From the NCBI RefSeq assembly GCF_028502605.1, contig NC_079234.1, positions 3,596,001 to 3,660,000 of the forward strand: a stretch of DNA of 64,000 bases, in the 5' to 3' direction. This DNA is from Trichoderma breve. Taxonomy: Eukaryota > Ascomycota > Sordariomycetes > Hypocreales > Hypocreaceae. Under the pieces are notes generated by a model that was not told the origin of the DNA, did not search any database, and worked only from the letters and a program-made list of their open reading frames with translations. Shown here one piece after another: positions 1 through 12,900 of the stretch (its first letter is position 1; every line of letters begins with the position of its first letter). The translations under genes and the position numbers were made by a program.

Positions 1-319
1 CATACACACAAAAAGAGTCGTCATCCCAAATGTAGACTTGGCTGTAAACGCTCATGGGCCGCCGTATCACAACTGTTCAATGCGCCTCTTTACCTTCTTT
101 TCTCTTCCTCCACCACCTCCTCTTTTTTTTGGTTGAAATGAGTATTGTATAATTTGTTCCTTTGCAAGATAAAACTACCGCAAAGTAATCCAGAGCTGTG
201 ATGGAAAGCCAGAAACTGCCGCGGCGAGCGAATAGCAGCCAAAAACCTGATAGATATGCAACGCTCAGGGTGACTCTTCTTTATGTCTTTTGCAAATCTA
301 GTCGTGCATGTCCAATCCC
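1..319. other. Intergenic, downstream of the Pbp1-like gene
   Basis: No gene is visible. The tract holds pyrimidine-rich stretches, including a run of T near 125-130, and is probably 3' flank of the Pbp1-like gene. The window edge cuts the spacer, so what lies to the left is unknown. Confidence 0.5.
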
Positions 320-3300
320 CTACTTAGCTTCATCCGATCCCTCCACCTCCTGGCTCTTGGGAGACGTGGAAGATGTACGATTGGCCTGCGGGGCCGGATG
401 AGGATGGCTCTGTGGTACATGATGTTGCTGCTGTTGCTTGTTGTTGCTATTGTTGTTGTTGTTATAGCTGCTGGGTGGCTGTGGGCTGTAGTGGTGCGGC
501 ACTTGCTGAGGGTTCGCCGCGAAATGTTGAGGCCCAGGTCCGTTATAAGGTCGCGCATTGGACACTGCAAACGTCAGCCCGGAAGGTTCCCCTCCAGTTC
601 AGTAATAAAGGCTTCACTGACTTGGTGCACTGGTTTGTGCTGGGCCGTATGCCGGCTGGGTGTATTGGATGCTGGGGCTCATTCCGTACATGTTATGCCC
701 TTGCTGAGACCCCTGATGAACCATCATGGGTGCGGCTGGCCGTCCCGGGCTGGGATATCCGTTAGCTCCCGGCACCTGCTGCGGCGGGCCAGTGGGTGGC
801 ATGAACTGTGGGTGGTGTCCACCTGGATACATCAGGTGAGGGGCCATCATTCCCTGGGGTCCCGGAATGAACTGTGGCTGCATCATCATTGGAGCTCCCA
901 TATGCCCCTGTGCCGGCACGTAGTGCGGGTTGTTAGAGTAGCTCCTAAACTGACCGAGCTGAGGGTTACCGGCACCGAGGAAGACCGGCTGTCCATACGG
1001 GACCTGAGCCCCTGGGTTAACTGGCGGGTACGCCACGGGCAATTGTCCCATGCGGGGTGAGGCGAACGACTGGGCTGAGTTGGAGTGCATCATCCGGTGG
1101 TCGTCGTTACCGTATGGCTGGTGAGGCACAGGCCCATGCTGCGGTGTGTGCATCTGCATCGGGGGCATGTGTGGAGACTGTCGCGGCATCATGTTATGGG
1201 CACCTTGTTGGAGGTGGAAGGGCAGTTGATGCTGGTGAGCCATCTGAGGCACAACATGAGGCGGGTTCGGGGTAGCCATGGAGGGGGCCAAGAAAGGCTG
1301 TCGCTCAAAGTACTCCTTGTAGGTAAGATGCATAGTAGAGTCGGACTTTTCGTCATCCTGCAGCTGGCGCCAGGTAGGCAAGGTGTCGTAGGATGGCCGC
1401 AGACCACCATTGTCATCCCAGTTCCTGCCTTGAGGCGGGACAATGGTCTTGATGTGTGACAGAATGTAACACTTGTTGACGTCGATAGCCTTGGTCTTTC
1501 GCCGGATGAGCTGCCCCTGAGGTTGATTGACGGCATTGGCCGCATCAGTGACATGATTGGCGGCAGATCGGGGGCTAGATCCTGCACTCGGATGTCCATT
1601 CGGGTTGAAAGACGGGGCGAAGGGACTAGGTCTGAATTCGTTGCTATTGGGGTTCAGTTTCGCTCCAAGATGGCCACTGTGCCGCCGAGCGTAGTCCGCG
1701 CCGTTAGCTGGACCAGTGGGCGGTGCACGAATTTCGGGACCGACAGCATGCTGGTGGGGAGCAGGAGGCTGAGAGAACTTTTGCTGCTCCACGTTGCGGA
1801 TGCGCTGCGCCAGTGTGCCATTTGCATGAGGCTGCGGCGCATGTTGAGGACCCACGCGGCCGTTTCGGTAGCCTTGGTTGTGATACTGCTGCTGGGTGAA
1901 CTGTTGGCGAGGGCCAGTATGACGGTTGGATCCACCGTTCGGGGGCGTGGCCTGGGGAACAGGAGCCCCCCGTGCAGGCCGGGTCTCGACGGCGGGAGGT
2001 GCTGTTGTCGAAGCCTCCGCACGCTTGGGCTGAGTCGCGTCCTTGGGTGCAGTGACATCTTTCTTGACCTGGGCGGCGTCGGTCTTAGCCTTGGCCATCT
2101 CCTCTGCGTTCTTCATTGCCTTGGCCTGTATCTCCCTTTGCTTGGCAGGGTCCTTGGCGATGATGGACACCAGATCAGAAGGAACCGGTGTTGAAAGCTT
2201 GAAACTAGTTGCAAATTTTTTGAGCTCCGTCAACTTGACCTCCTTATCCGCCTTTGCCTTGTTGCTTCTAGCCTTCTCTGCGTTGAGGCGTTGCTGGGTA
2301 GCAAACGACTTGAACTCCTTCAGAACGTCACGTTCAACAGTCGACGTTGCACTGGGAGCATTCGGGGGCAAGTTGGAGAGCGGACGAGAATTAGGAGTAG
2401 GGGTGGCCCTGGTAGTCGCCGCTTGTTTCTCTGCCGGTTTGTCTTCTTTCGCTGGGGGAGCGGCAGCGGCATTGGCAGCAGCAGTAGCAGTGGGGGTAGG
2501 AGTAGGGGTAGAGGCTTTGCTTTCCACAGGCTTGAGGTTTGACGATTGATTCTCAGTGGGCTTTTGGGTTTCGTTCTTGGCCTGGGCTCCGTTCTTGAGG
2601 GCATCAGCAGCCGTAGCCTTTGATGGCTCAGACGCTTGCGCAGGTTGCTTCTTCGGCACAGCCTTAATCTGCGAAGAGATGATTGCTGGATCGACAGGAG
2701 CGCCCTTGACAGTGGCCTGTCCAGTTGGAGCTCGTTTAGCCGGAGGCATGTACCGATTCTCCCGCCCAGATGCCAGAGGGGGAAAGTCTTGACGGCGGAC
2801 ACCGCTGTACCTATTTCGATAGTTTAGTACAACAGTACGCAGGGTGAACAAGTCCGATGGATGTAACTCACTTGTCTTCCTCATTATCATCGGCACCCTT
2901 GGGGCCAGAATAGTCCATGACACGTTCCTCGGCTACGTGAGCAGTCATGGCTGCACTGCGCTCAATTTCCCTAGCTTTCTTTTCGGCGGCTGCAATTCTC
3001 TCTCGATACTGCGGGTGGTCCTTGTTGATTGCAGTGGTATAGATGTTCTCATCGTAATCGGTCTTGAGACCAAAGAGTCTCTCGTTTTCAGCAAACTGGT
3101 CCCAGCCAGCGGTGGAAGTAGATTTCTCCAAAGATCCATCAATAGCATCGTTCTTGTCAGGGATCCATGGCTGCAGAGTTCTCTGCGCTCCGAAGCGGCC
3201 GTTCGAAATTGCAGTGTCGGTCCTGAAACTAGATCGATTACCTAGAGGCACTGTTAGATATTTGACATAATCTACTTGATAAAAAGAAATATCCCCCCAA

Positions 3301-3412
3301 AAACGTGAGGAGGTAGTGGCCGTGATGACAGCAACTTACCATTCATTTTTCCGTCCACCTTGACCGAATTACCCCCGCCCTGCTGGGCGTCTCTTCTCTG
3401 TGGTTTCGACAT
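320..3412 (-). CDS. pbp1: Pbp1/ataxin-2-like protein (LsmAD, PAM2), SM-ATX segment not visible
   Basis: Predicted join on the minus strand: 3412-3340, 3241-2872, 2810-622, 564-320, giving about 958 aa. The first exon is 24 codons and ends in a GTAAGT donor. The second exon carries the LsmAD region (FRTDTAIS, TLQPWIPD, the GWDQFAENERLFG block, then ITTA-type residues). The third exon is a long Q/P/H/A-rich disordered part with a PAM2-like motif near residues 528-542 (KLNPNSNEFRP), which in this family binds the MLLE domain of poly(A)-binding protein. The last exon, joined by a GTCAGT donor and TTTGCAG acceptor, adds an N/Q/H-rich tail ending GSDEAK. Family role: stress granules and control of poly(A) length and translation in the cytoplasm. 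Odd point: the SM-ATX fold that normally precedes LsmAD is absent, since the only DNA between exons 1 and 2 is a 98-nt intron. Confidence 0.82.
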
Positions 3413-6375
3413 TGGTATCAAACTTTTGCCGGAGGCGCAACTTCCCAAATATCTTTATTACACCGCCACAATGTAAACCACTCGTCGAATTGGCAGGAAG
3501 TGTTGGCTTGAATAAGCTCACACGTTTGTCGGGGAACCTGAGTTACTGGGGGGTCCGTCTCGAAGTATGCTCCAACCTAGGCGAAAAAAAGTACATGTTA
3601 GCATCAAGACAAGGGCGTATTTCAAGAACAAATCGTTGCCACGGCGCATGGGGATTGACACAGTGGGATTGCAAGGAAAGCCAAAACAATGCAGTGCAGC
3701 CAATGCACCCAATGCAAGGAGACAAGAGAGTCCTCCCACCACGTGGAAGCAGCTAGGGCTTGCCGACAGGCTCTGAAAACAAGGCGGTGTCCAAGGAGGG
3801 AGTGTCTGAGAGGTAAAACCAGGCCTGACGAACCTCGCGATGTTGACGAAGAGGGCTTGTGTCACTCGAACAGGCCACCGAGCCGGGCAAGTCGGAGTGG
3901 CTGTTGGGGAGGATGAGATTAAGTAGGTTGGAGGACAAGAGAAAGGAGGGAAAGAGAGAGAAGTGTCGTGGGAGTTTGCTTGTGGCCAGCGCTCGCTCCT
4001 GAGACGCACAAAAGAAGCATTAGCGGATCGTCTGTGGAGGCGCTCGCAGAGCAGAGACCACGATTGTCGTTGATTGATAGGCCCAGGCGCAAAGAGAACC
4101 TTCCGGCAAAGAGGCGGCGGACTTGTCAAGGGGGAATGAGGGGTTGTAGTGGGAAAAGATGCACAAGGAAGAAGAGGACAGGAAGCAGAGAGGGACAAGA
4201 GAGAGAGAGAGCCGTCAACAAGCATAAAACAGACGTATCGTGAGAAGCGGCGTTGATAGGTAAAAAAAAAGGGTTCAGAGGCGGCGCTGGTTCGGTGGGG
4301 AACGGCGCAAGAGAAAAAGAGGCCAAGGAGGCTCACCTGGGCTTTTTGGCGAATGCAGAGGTCAAAGGCAAACCAAAGGCTAAGTACAGGTCGAAAGAAG
4401 AACAAGAACCAAAGGAGAGGGTCGAAATGTCGGCCGTGTCGTCCAGCTCGCCGCTGCTACGATTGCCTCGCAATGGGCAGAGGGGGCATGGAAATGGAAG
4501 AAGAAAAAAGAGAGTGTGAGAGAGAAGTGAAAGGGAGGACGAGGCGTCTATCTGGCGAGGCTTTGTCTTGAGCGGATCATGGCATGGAGCGCTACCGCCA
4601 CTTTTCTTTGATGCTGGCGACCCTTGTTCACTCTTGCCCCGGGGCTAGAACAACAGGTGGCAGAGGTACAGCCAAAGTACCGGAATTTTGCAGTGCTAAG
4701 GCTTTCAGGGAGACGCTACAAGTGTTGGGCGAGTGGGAGGCGCTAAGCCGGCACGACAGCGACATATAAAGTACCTGGACAATCTAGCCTTTGTCCCCAT
4801 ATAAATGAGTATCCAGCAGGTAGTTGATATGTGGACCTACAAGTACAGCGGATAGCATCAGATACACGAGCGATACCGACTCCAAAGCACTTCCAGTCGA
4901 TACCCCAGGTATAGTAGCGCTACTAAGGTACCTGTATGCTAGGTGACTTGTCCTGCTACGGGTTCCTGGCCTCGTTTGACGCTGCGTGGCCATCCAGCGT
5001 TGGCCTCGTTGATGCCGTCTGCAGGTTGCTGCTGCTGCTGATGCCGCTGCACTCCAGTCACTGCACTGCGCTGTTGTCACTTGCGCTTTGGGCTCTGCAG
5101 CGCGCCCTGCATCTGTCCAGAGGTACCGGTACGCGGCAGGGGAGGAGACCTTCTGCCGCGTTAGCGGTTAGCGGTCCCTCTGGCGGCCCTGGGGGGCCTG
5201 TTCCGAGACCTGCGGGAGCGGCGTCGAAGCCTCCAGCACGCTGGGCTCAGGTACATGTACTTGAATTCGTATCTTGCGCAGGGCTCCGCACCAGAAGCTT
5301 TAAGCGTTTCTGGCCGAAACATGGGATTGACATGGGCGCGTGAGCACCGCCGGCAGGACGAATTCACCTTTGATGCTGCTAATGCTCGCTAGGCACATCC
5401 CGAGAGAACACATGGGATCTATCAGTCTAAATCTAGCCTTCGTGCTGCTCCTGACAGCATCGTGACAAAGGAGAAGAGAGGAAACTGTGTGGCAGAGAAG
5501 CTCTTCATTGGGCACCGCGCCTGCGGAGCTGTTATTGCTCGCATTAGCAGAAACTCTCTTTAGCCTCGGGGCGCTGGGGGGGAAACAGAAAGTTGACTGG
5601 GCAGAGAGAGAGGATTCCCCGGCTCTTGGGGGCTGTGTAGGTACGATTGGTGTTAGAGGAGAAAACGGTACTTTGGATGGCATGATGTCCGTGATGGAGG
5701 TGGCACCGCATATGTAAGGCGCTGCAGAAGTGCAAACAAGGCGTGGAGATAAGGAGGAGACGGAGCGGATGGATTTGATTGCGTTGCCGATGTCGAATAG
5801 GCTGAATATGCAGCAAACGAAGAAACGTAGCAAACGAAGAAACGTAGCAAACGCAGAGATGCAGCATATACATGTAGAGTCTTGACTGAGTTGGTTCTGA
5901 TCCTTGTTGGACTTGACAGCGGATAGGCAAGATTCATCTCAACTCTGGGAAGTGATAATCGCAAACTTGTCGTCCTAATCCAGTTAGCGGCGTGTCCCAT
6001 ACATGAAATGTAGCAACTTTGCATTGCCGAGCTTCAGTTATAGGCAATGTTCCTGAATCTCCCACTCAACCAAATCAAAAAGAAGTTGATCAGCGCAATT
6101 GAAGAAGAATTGATTCTCATTCTTTTGCTCTCAGCAGTGCATCAATTCAGCAGCGCATCAGCGTCAGCGTCCCTGTAAAATCTACCATTTGTTCCAACAA
6201 AAAAGTCAAGACCCCTCCCACCCCAACGAACCGGGGTCTCCTCCACCTAAATCCAACCACCAAAACTTCCAGCATCGCCAACATTTCCCTTCTTCCTTTC
6301 CCACCACAAGACTCTCTCCTTCTCTCCCTCCACGCAACCCAATTCGCGTCGCAAAACATCCAAAATCCTCTAGCC
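3413..6375. other. Divergent spacer between Pbp1-like gene and PHS1
   Basis: About 3 kb without a convincing gene. Open frames here are low-complexity and have no family signature. The part next to 3412 is probably a long 5' leader and promoter of the Pbp1-like gene. The part next to 6376 has pyrimidine-rich runs (CCACC, CTTCCTTTC) typical of fungal promoters. A tandem near-repeat of ACGTAGCAAACGAAGAA-type sequence lies at about 5815-5850. Confidence 0.5.
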
Positions 6376-7191
6376 ATGGCTCCCTCCCAAAAGGCAGCGC
6401 CCCAAAAGCCTGCCTCCTCCCCAATCAAAACCGCCTACCTCATCCTCTACAATGCCGTCTCCGCCGTAGCTTGGGCCTCTGTCCTCGCAAACACAGTTTC
6501 CACGCTCTCCTCCGGCGGCGGACCTAGCCTCGTCTACGTCACCACCGGCGAACAGACGAAATGGGTGCAAACCGCAGCCGCCATGGAAATCCTGCACTCC
6601 CTCTTCGGTAAGCAGCGCAGCAATAACAAATCCCACATCATCAATTCCTTTCTAACGCGAAGACCTTGCAGGAGTCGTCCGCGCGCCCCTCTTCACAACT
6701 CTCATGCAGGTCGCATCCCGTTTCCTGCTCGTCTGGGGCGTGCTCTTCCTGTACCCGTACCTCGCCGTCGAATCGCCCACATACAGCTCCATGCTCATCG
6801 CCTGGTCCGTCACCGAGGTCATCCGCTACTCTTACTTTGCTCTCAGCCTTGCCGGCTTCACGCCTCGCATTCTCACCTGGCTGCGATACAATACTTTCTT
6901 CATTCTGTATCCTATTGGCATTATGAGCGAGTGCTCGCTCATCTATTTTGCTGCTGTGGGACCTGCTGCGAACGCTACCGAGTATCCATTGACTTTGATG
7001 CCCTACATTCTGTATGGCATTTTGGCAATCTATGTTCCAGGTTAGTCAATTGCATTTAAGAATAAACAATCGCAGAGCGAGATCTAACGTGAAGTTTTCT
7101 AGGCGCATACATCCTGTATACTCACATGATGGCTCAACGACGAAAGGTCTTGCGTAGCTTAAAGACCAAGGACGAAAAGGCGACACAATAA
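6376..7191 (+). CDS. phs1: Very-long-chain (3R)-3-hydroxyacyl-CoA dehydratase (PHS1/PTPLA family)
   Basis: Join 6376-6607, 6672-7040, 7103-7191, giving 229 aa. The protein is an ER multi-spanning enzyme that dehydrates 3-hydroxyacyl-CoA, the third step of very-long-chain fatty acid elongation that feeds ceramides and sphingolipids. Evidence: several hydrophobic helices, the family block TEVIRYSYFAL, and the catalytic pair of the family seen as Tyr and Glu seven residues apart in YPIGIMSE (about Tyr157 and Glu164). The tail is short and lysine-rich (KTKDEKATQ), as expected for an ER protein facing the cytosol. Length matches yeast Phs1. Both introns are 62-64 nt with clear donors. The ATG lies in CCATGG. 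The gene converges on the hydrolase at 7461 with about 270 bp between stop codons. Confidence 0.95.
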
Positions 7192-7460
7192 GCGAAAAGT
7201 AATTATATAAAAGGAGCAAGAATCACATCTATGCAAGACATGGCCATATTTGCATACTAGATTCAGCAGGAGTTTTTGCGATTGGGATAATAGACGGGCA
7301 GAGCGTAAAAAGAAAAAAAAACCAAATACGGTGTGTGTATACAGAGAGTAATAATGCTAATCGTAAAATATTCAATCCAACCGTCTTCTTCGCGCCAATT
7401 GACTCCCCATGTACCGAGTATTTTTCTATTTCATGGCACGTCATAGTATTCACCACGCCT

Positions 7461-8981
7461 TTACCTCAGCTGCTGGAGCTGTCGGGACTGTTGAGACTGC
7501 TGAGATCTAGATCGTGGCTCATGGCTTCCATCGGACCAATCCCTACGCACCCAAGAGCCAATCAAACCCGACGAATCTTGTAATAACTTCTCGAACGCCG
7601 GATTCTTCTTGGCTTCAAACATGCCTATCAAACATCATTAGCATTCAAGAACAGTCAATTGAAAAGAGGAGGGGATAGGGTTTACATACTGACATGGGCG
7701 CCGATCTCGTCTGCCACACTATCATTCACAGCCGGTATCCAGTGTCCAGAAGGCTGCTTGTTCGGCACAACGCAAAACGTCCTGTCCTTGCCCAGCACCG
7801 TGCCGACCATGCTGACCGTCTTGCTTTCTGCCCCCTTGCCCAGCCGGGTATACAGATTGGCGAACCCGACGTTCAGCTCCGCGCTCAGCTTCTCCATGTA
7901 CGCAACTCGCTGCTTAAGAGCCTCAGGCCGAGCAAGGCAGCCCACAAACTCGAGGTGGGAAGACACCCACGACCATCCAACCGAAATGTGCTCGCGGTTC
8001 ATCCACGCCGCCGCTCCGCCCGCCGCCGCTACCGAGGCAGCAGCTCCGTACATGGCAATCTTTCCCCAGCCCCAGCCGCCATCATCACTCTTGGCCGGCG
8101 GCGCTTTGGTAAGGGCGTTAGAAGCAGCAGCAGCTTCGTCACCGCCGCCTCCCACCATCTTCCACAGCGAACCCAGCTGTCCAAGGGCTGACTGGGCCGT
8201 CTGGTAATGGCCCTCGGCACCGTACGCAACCACGCCGGGCGCAATGCCTAAGTACGGAGTATCATAGGCCAACACGCCCTGGATGCGAGGAAACATGAGG
8301 TGATTGAACGTCGGACCGCCACCAGACTTGTCGATACCGTCTTCCGTGTAGATGGGCTTCTCAGCAGCCAATCCCATGACTGTTTCTGCGGCGACTATGC
8401 CGCCCATGGAGTGCCCAATTAAGATCGTCCGGACGGATGGCTCGACCGTTGGCGATGCTGTGCCCATAGCGACTTCATAGTCGATGATTTTGTCCTGCAG
8501 CCTGTTTTCGGACATTTATGTCAGCCCTGTACCTGTGACACTTCTTCAATGGCACCCAAGCGTAAAATATCATACTCACCAGCTGCGGAACCTGCTCACA
8601 GCCTCCCCCAAGTCGCCCCTCGTCTCGTATTTCGGATACACCAGCACCTTGATAGAAATGCCAGGCAGCTCCCGAATCACCGCCGCGCGAAGCTCCTCGA
8701 CAAACGAGTAGTTGTCTCCAAACGTGGATTCGCCCCCCTACACAGACACGATTCGATTAGTCCAAGCCCAATGCCACTTCTAACAATATAAATTCCATTT
8801 CGCAACGTCGTTGGCACCCATCACCACTGCCCAACAGCACGGGGATTTCCCCCACCACGCATGACCCTGTTCAAGCGGTGGGGGGGATAGAGGAAGGAAG
8901 TCAAAGCAAACACCAAAGAAAGAAAAAAACAAAACGTACCTTGAATCCATGAATAAAGCATAAAATGAGCGTCTTCTTCAT
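7461..8981 (-). CDS. DUF676/PGAP1-like alpha/beta-hydrolase (putative serine esterase)
   Basis: Join on the minus strand: 8981-8940, 8737-8580, 8501-7690, 7624-7461, giving about 391 aa. The N-terminus MKKTLILCFIHGFKGG carries the oxyanion-type HGF motif. The nucleophile elbow GHSMGG follows, with Ser at about residue 98, then a GVLAYDTPYLG block typical of PGAP1/DUF676-like lipases. A Gly/Ala-rich hydrophobic stretch (MYGAAASVAAAGGAAAW) in the middle may touch or cross a membrane. A HW motif near the end (GHWIPAVND) could provide the catalytic His. All exon joins keep frame: GTACGT, GTGAGT and GTATGT donors. Substrate is unknown; a phospholipid or glycolipid ester is only a guess from the family. 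A TACGGAGTA 9-mer falls inside the coding sequence near 8253. Confidence 0.85.
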
Positions 8982-9977
8982 CTTGCCGTCATCCGCAGTG
9001 ACAGTGACACAACTGGCTATAACTTGATTCCCACGACGGCCGCCGCCAGCAACTCGGTGGGAGAATTTCGGAGACTTCCAGGTTCGTTTTCGGTGCTACT
9101 TCAGCAGTTTGAAAAAAATCCCATGTCGCGTCACTGGGCATCGAGAAACTGCAGGGTGTCCCGCCTTGGGCTGGCGCGAATGGGGTATAAATGGACAGCT
9201 CAAGAGGTGGCGAAGCTGCGGCAGATGGCGTTTGCTGACGGCATTTGGGCGCTGGTGCAAGTACAGTACAGTGTACAGCTAGCGCTTTAGCTCAGTATAA
9301 GGCAGTACTAAGATAGCCTAGAGCTTGTTGTTAGTGTGGTTCACATGCTTGGCTGCTATGTAGATAGATGGCTAGACATCAACGAAACAAACATTGTCAC
9401 CACTATACTATGAAAACATGCTGCTTTGCGTCTGTATCAACGTCTATTAAGAATACATTTTACTACTTATATCTAGACATGCACAGGCAGGGAGACAATC
9501 AACCCAAAAAAGACATAGCAGACCGCCACAAGGACAGCCACCATGCTCTCTCGACTTCGTCTCCTCTTCCAATCCTTCCCTTCCCAATAGAAAAAAATAT
9601 TAAGAAAAAAAAAGGGGGGGTCCTCTGGTCATCCAAATATGCCGCCCAGATGCTTCAGCCATCTGCTCTCTCTCCATCTCAACCTCGTCTTGTACATTGT
9701 TGGTATTTTTGGCCTGCCTGGACCTGTCCTCGCCTTTCCCTGAGTTGCACTCGATATAAACGCCGATCCTCCCAACGCCGCAGAATACATGATCAAACAA
9801 GCCGCTTGCGGGGCATTCGTCGGGAGATGTTGTCCTCCTCCTGGTGCCATCAATTTTCTAATTATTTCTCCCGCTGGCAACCGCATAAACCCCCCATTTC
9901 GTCGTGAGTTGGCAACCCCTTACTCTCTGGTCATAAAAGAAGAAGAAGGGTATGCATCGTCAATCTCGTAATCATCC
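8982..9977. other. Intergenic spacer upstream of the hydrolase
   Basis: No gene seen. It contains a short GTACAGTACAGTGTAC palindromic cluster at 9261-9276 and A-rich then G-rich runs at 9590-9620. It serves as the 5' side of the hydrolase gene and 3' side of the SNF2-type gene. Confidence 0.5.
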
Positions 9978-12900
9978 TCAGTCTTCGTCGCTTTGGGCGG
10001 CAGAGCGAGCGCCATTCGCTTCTCTGGCCGCACTGGAAATGATCTTGATACGAGTTCCGCTCGGTTGCGGGGTGCTTCCGTTGCCAGAAGGCGCTGCTGA
10101 TCCTGCCTTGCCACCTTCTTCCAACTCAAGAAGCTCTGGGTGTGCGTCCAACTCCTCCTGGTATTTCTGGGTGAAGAATTCCTATTTTCAAACCATTAGT
10201 TTCCGATATCCCAAATGGCTGCTCTATTCAATTTCAACTTACATCCATTGTTTTAGCATCCTGGTACAGGATGCTACCATCTTCGTTATATGTTTGGCAG
10301 TTGCGTATCAGCAAGTCAAAGTCCTTGCGAAGGTCGCTCAGGCAGTTGTACTCCTCCTTCTTGATACGCGTCTGAATGTGGTTCATGCAAATGGGGTTTT
10401 GAATAATCACATAGTAATCAGCATACTCGCGCTTCGGAGGCAACTTGACAAACGGTCCGATAATGAGACGCTTCCCGGCATCGGATTCGTCATCCTCCGC
10501 GGGTGGCTCAATGTCGTCCACTTCCAAGTTCATTAGACTGTCGTAGAGCGCCCGCAAACTCTTTTGCAGAACCTCTCGTTGCTGGGCCGACATCCGAGAA
10601 TCAGCGTGGGCGGCAGACTTGCTGGGCCGTCCCTGAGGGCCACGTCGCTTCTTCGTAGGAGGCTCGTCATTCTCTTCTTCTGCCTTTCGCTTGTCATTCT
10701 TGCTACCAGGCTTGCGGCCCCTCTTCTTGGGCGTCTCGACTTCTTCCGTGCTAGCTCGGCTGGCTGAGGGTGAGTCGTCAACCGAGTTGACCATGGATTT
10801 CTTCAGCCTGTTGGCCTCTCTCTTGTCCTTGCGGGCTTGCTTGCGTGCCGCGGCCGCTTCTGGAGAATCCTCGTCATCATCCACAGCCATTAACCATTGC
10901 TCTTCTGTTAGGCCGTCGTCGTATTTCACCTTGGTACGCTCACGAGCGCCACGACCAAGAATAACTTCTTCAGCATCATCTGAGATGGGATTGCCTTCGT
11001 TAAGGTAAATATCCGGCAGCTCATCTTCACCCATCAGTCGAGACTTTCCTTTGGGACCGCCATAGACAGGATCCTTCTGCCTTTCATCGTCCAACTTTTG
11101 GAAAACCACAAGCTCATCATCGTTACGAGCGAGTAACATGTTGAGCTCTTCGTCTTCCATCTCCTCTTGTTCGCCAGACTCGGCCATATCCGCAGTTTCC
11201 AGCAAAGTTCGAAGCATGGCGTCTCGATCAGTCTCAGAGGATTTGTTGTCGAAACGACCTGCCTGAATGACTTTGCCATCCATGTCCAGCTTGAACCTAG
11301 CGCGTTCCAGAATCTTCTCTTCAACCGAGTTGGAGCTGATAAGACGCAGAATTCGCACTTCGTTCTTCTGACCGATACGATGAGCACGATCTTGAGCCTG
11401 CAGATCCTGATGAGGGTTCCAATCAGAGTCGTAGATGATGACGGTATCGGCCGTTTGCAGGTTAAGTCCCAAACCACCGGCACGAGTAGACAGCAAGAAC
11501 AAAAAGTATTCAGAGCCAGGAGCATTAAAGTCTCGAAGGAGATCAGAACGCTCATCTGATTTCGTTGTACCATCCAAACGTAGATATTTGTAGCTCCGGT
11601 AACGAAGATAGTCTTCCATGATGTCCATAATGGCCGTCATCTGGAAGAACATCAACACACGATGGCCGGTCGCCTTGTACTTGGGTAGAATTCGATCTAG
11701 CAGTTCGAATTTACCCGCCGTTCTCCAGAGGAGGTCGTTGCTGATGTTGAGGGGGTTCATGACATTCTCGACCACATCAAACACAAACGGATGGTTGCAA
11801 AGCTTTCGCAGCTGCATAATCATGTTGCTCAAACCGCGAGCACCAGTCTTGCCGCCCTTGCCATCGCTGACAACCAGCTTGTTGTGAGTAACCATCTGCT
11901 TGTACAGCTTGGACTGCAACGCCGAGAACTTGCACTTGATGACCTTTTCGGTCTTGTCGGGCAAGTCTTTCTCGACATCCTTCTTCAGACGACGCAGCAA
12001 GAAGGGTCGCAGGACCTTGTGCAGACGTCGAATGACGAGAATCTGCTCTTCTTCGGTGAGCTCCATCTTGTCCTGGCCACCAGTGTTGGCAAAGGGAGTG
12101 TTGAACCATTCATCAAACGTCTTGACAGACTTGAAAATGTTTGGCAGGACGAAGTTGAGCATGGCCCACAGTTCAGAAAGGTTGTTCTGAAGAGGAGTAC
12201 CAGTGAGAATCAAACGGAAGCGCGTGGTGTAGTATTGCTGAATGGTGGCGCTGAGCTTGGATTGCGTGTTCTTCATACGATGACCTTCATCGATAATCAT
12301 GTGGAACCACTTGATCTTGCTGAGGATAGGCCGATCCTTGATAATGTACTCGTAAGTAGTCAGGAGGACCTGGAATCGACCCTGTCGAATCTTTTCCTGC
12401 TGCAGTTTACGGGTATTGGGGGGACCCTTGTACACGACGCGAGCTACGGACGGGGCCCACTTTTCGAATTCGAGATTCCAGTTGGTAAGAGTACTCAATG
12501 GAACAATCACCAAGTAGGGTCCGCTCTGCTGCTTCTGCTCAATCAAGTAGGTGATCAGACTGATGGTCTGGATCGTCTTTCCGAGACCCATTTCGTCTGC
12601 AAGGATACCATTGAGGTTGTTGTTATATAGGGATATCATCCACTGCAGACCCTTGATCTGGTACTCCTTCAGTGTACCTCCAACCAGGATGCTGGCCTGC
12701 TGGGTAACCTCTTCGCGAATGCGATGCGCAACAGCGTAGTAGTCAATCTTCTTACCGCTGTCTTCTTCGTCAATGTCGCTCTCTTCCTCAACAAAGGTGC
12801 CCACATCGGTACCATAGGTCTCGGCGGCTTGGCGCTGCTGGGCCTTAACCGACGACGCAAGCTGGTGCAAGAAGCCATCGGTCTGCTTGAGCAGATGCGT

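Noticed and set aside
308..1060. Plus-strand open frame of 250 codons
   Set aside because: It lies opposite the Pro/Gln-rich coding part of the Pbp1-like gene and has no protein signature; antisense shadow.
3518..4405. Long minus-strand open frame (295 codons) upstream of the Pbp1-like gene
   Set aside because: Composition is low-complexity Ser/Pro/Leu from a purine-rich strand, with no domain or family block. Probably leader or spacer DNA.
11791..12630. Plus-strand open frame of 279 codons
   Set aside because: Antisense to the SNF2 ATPase domain; the real frame has all helicase motifs.
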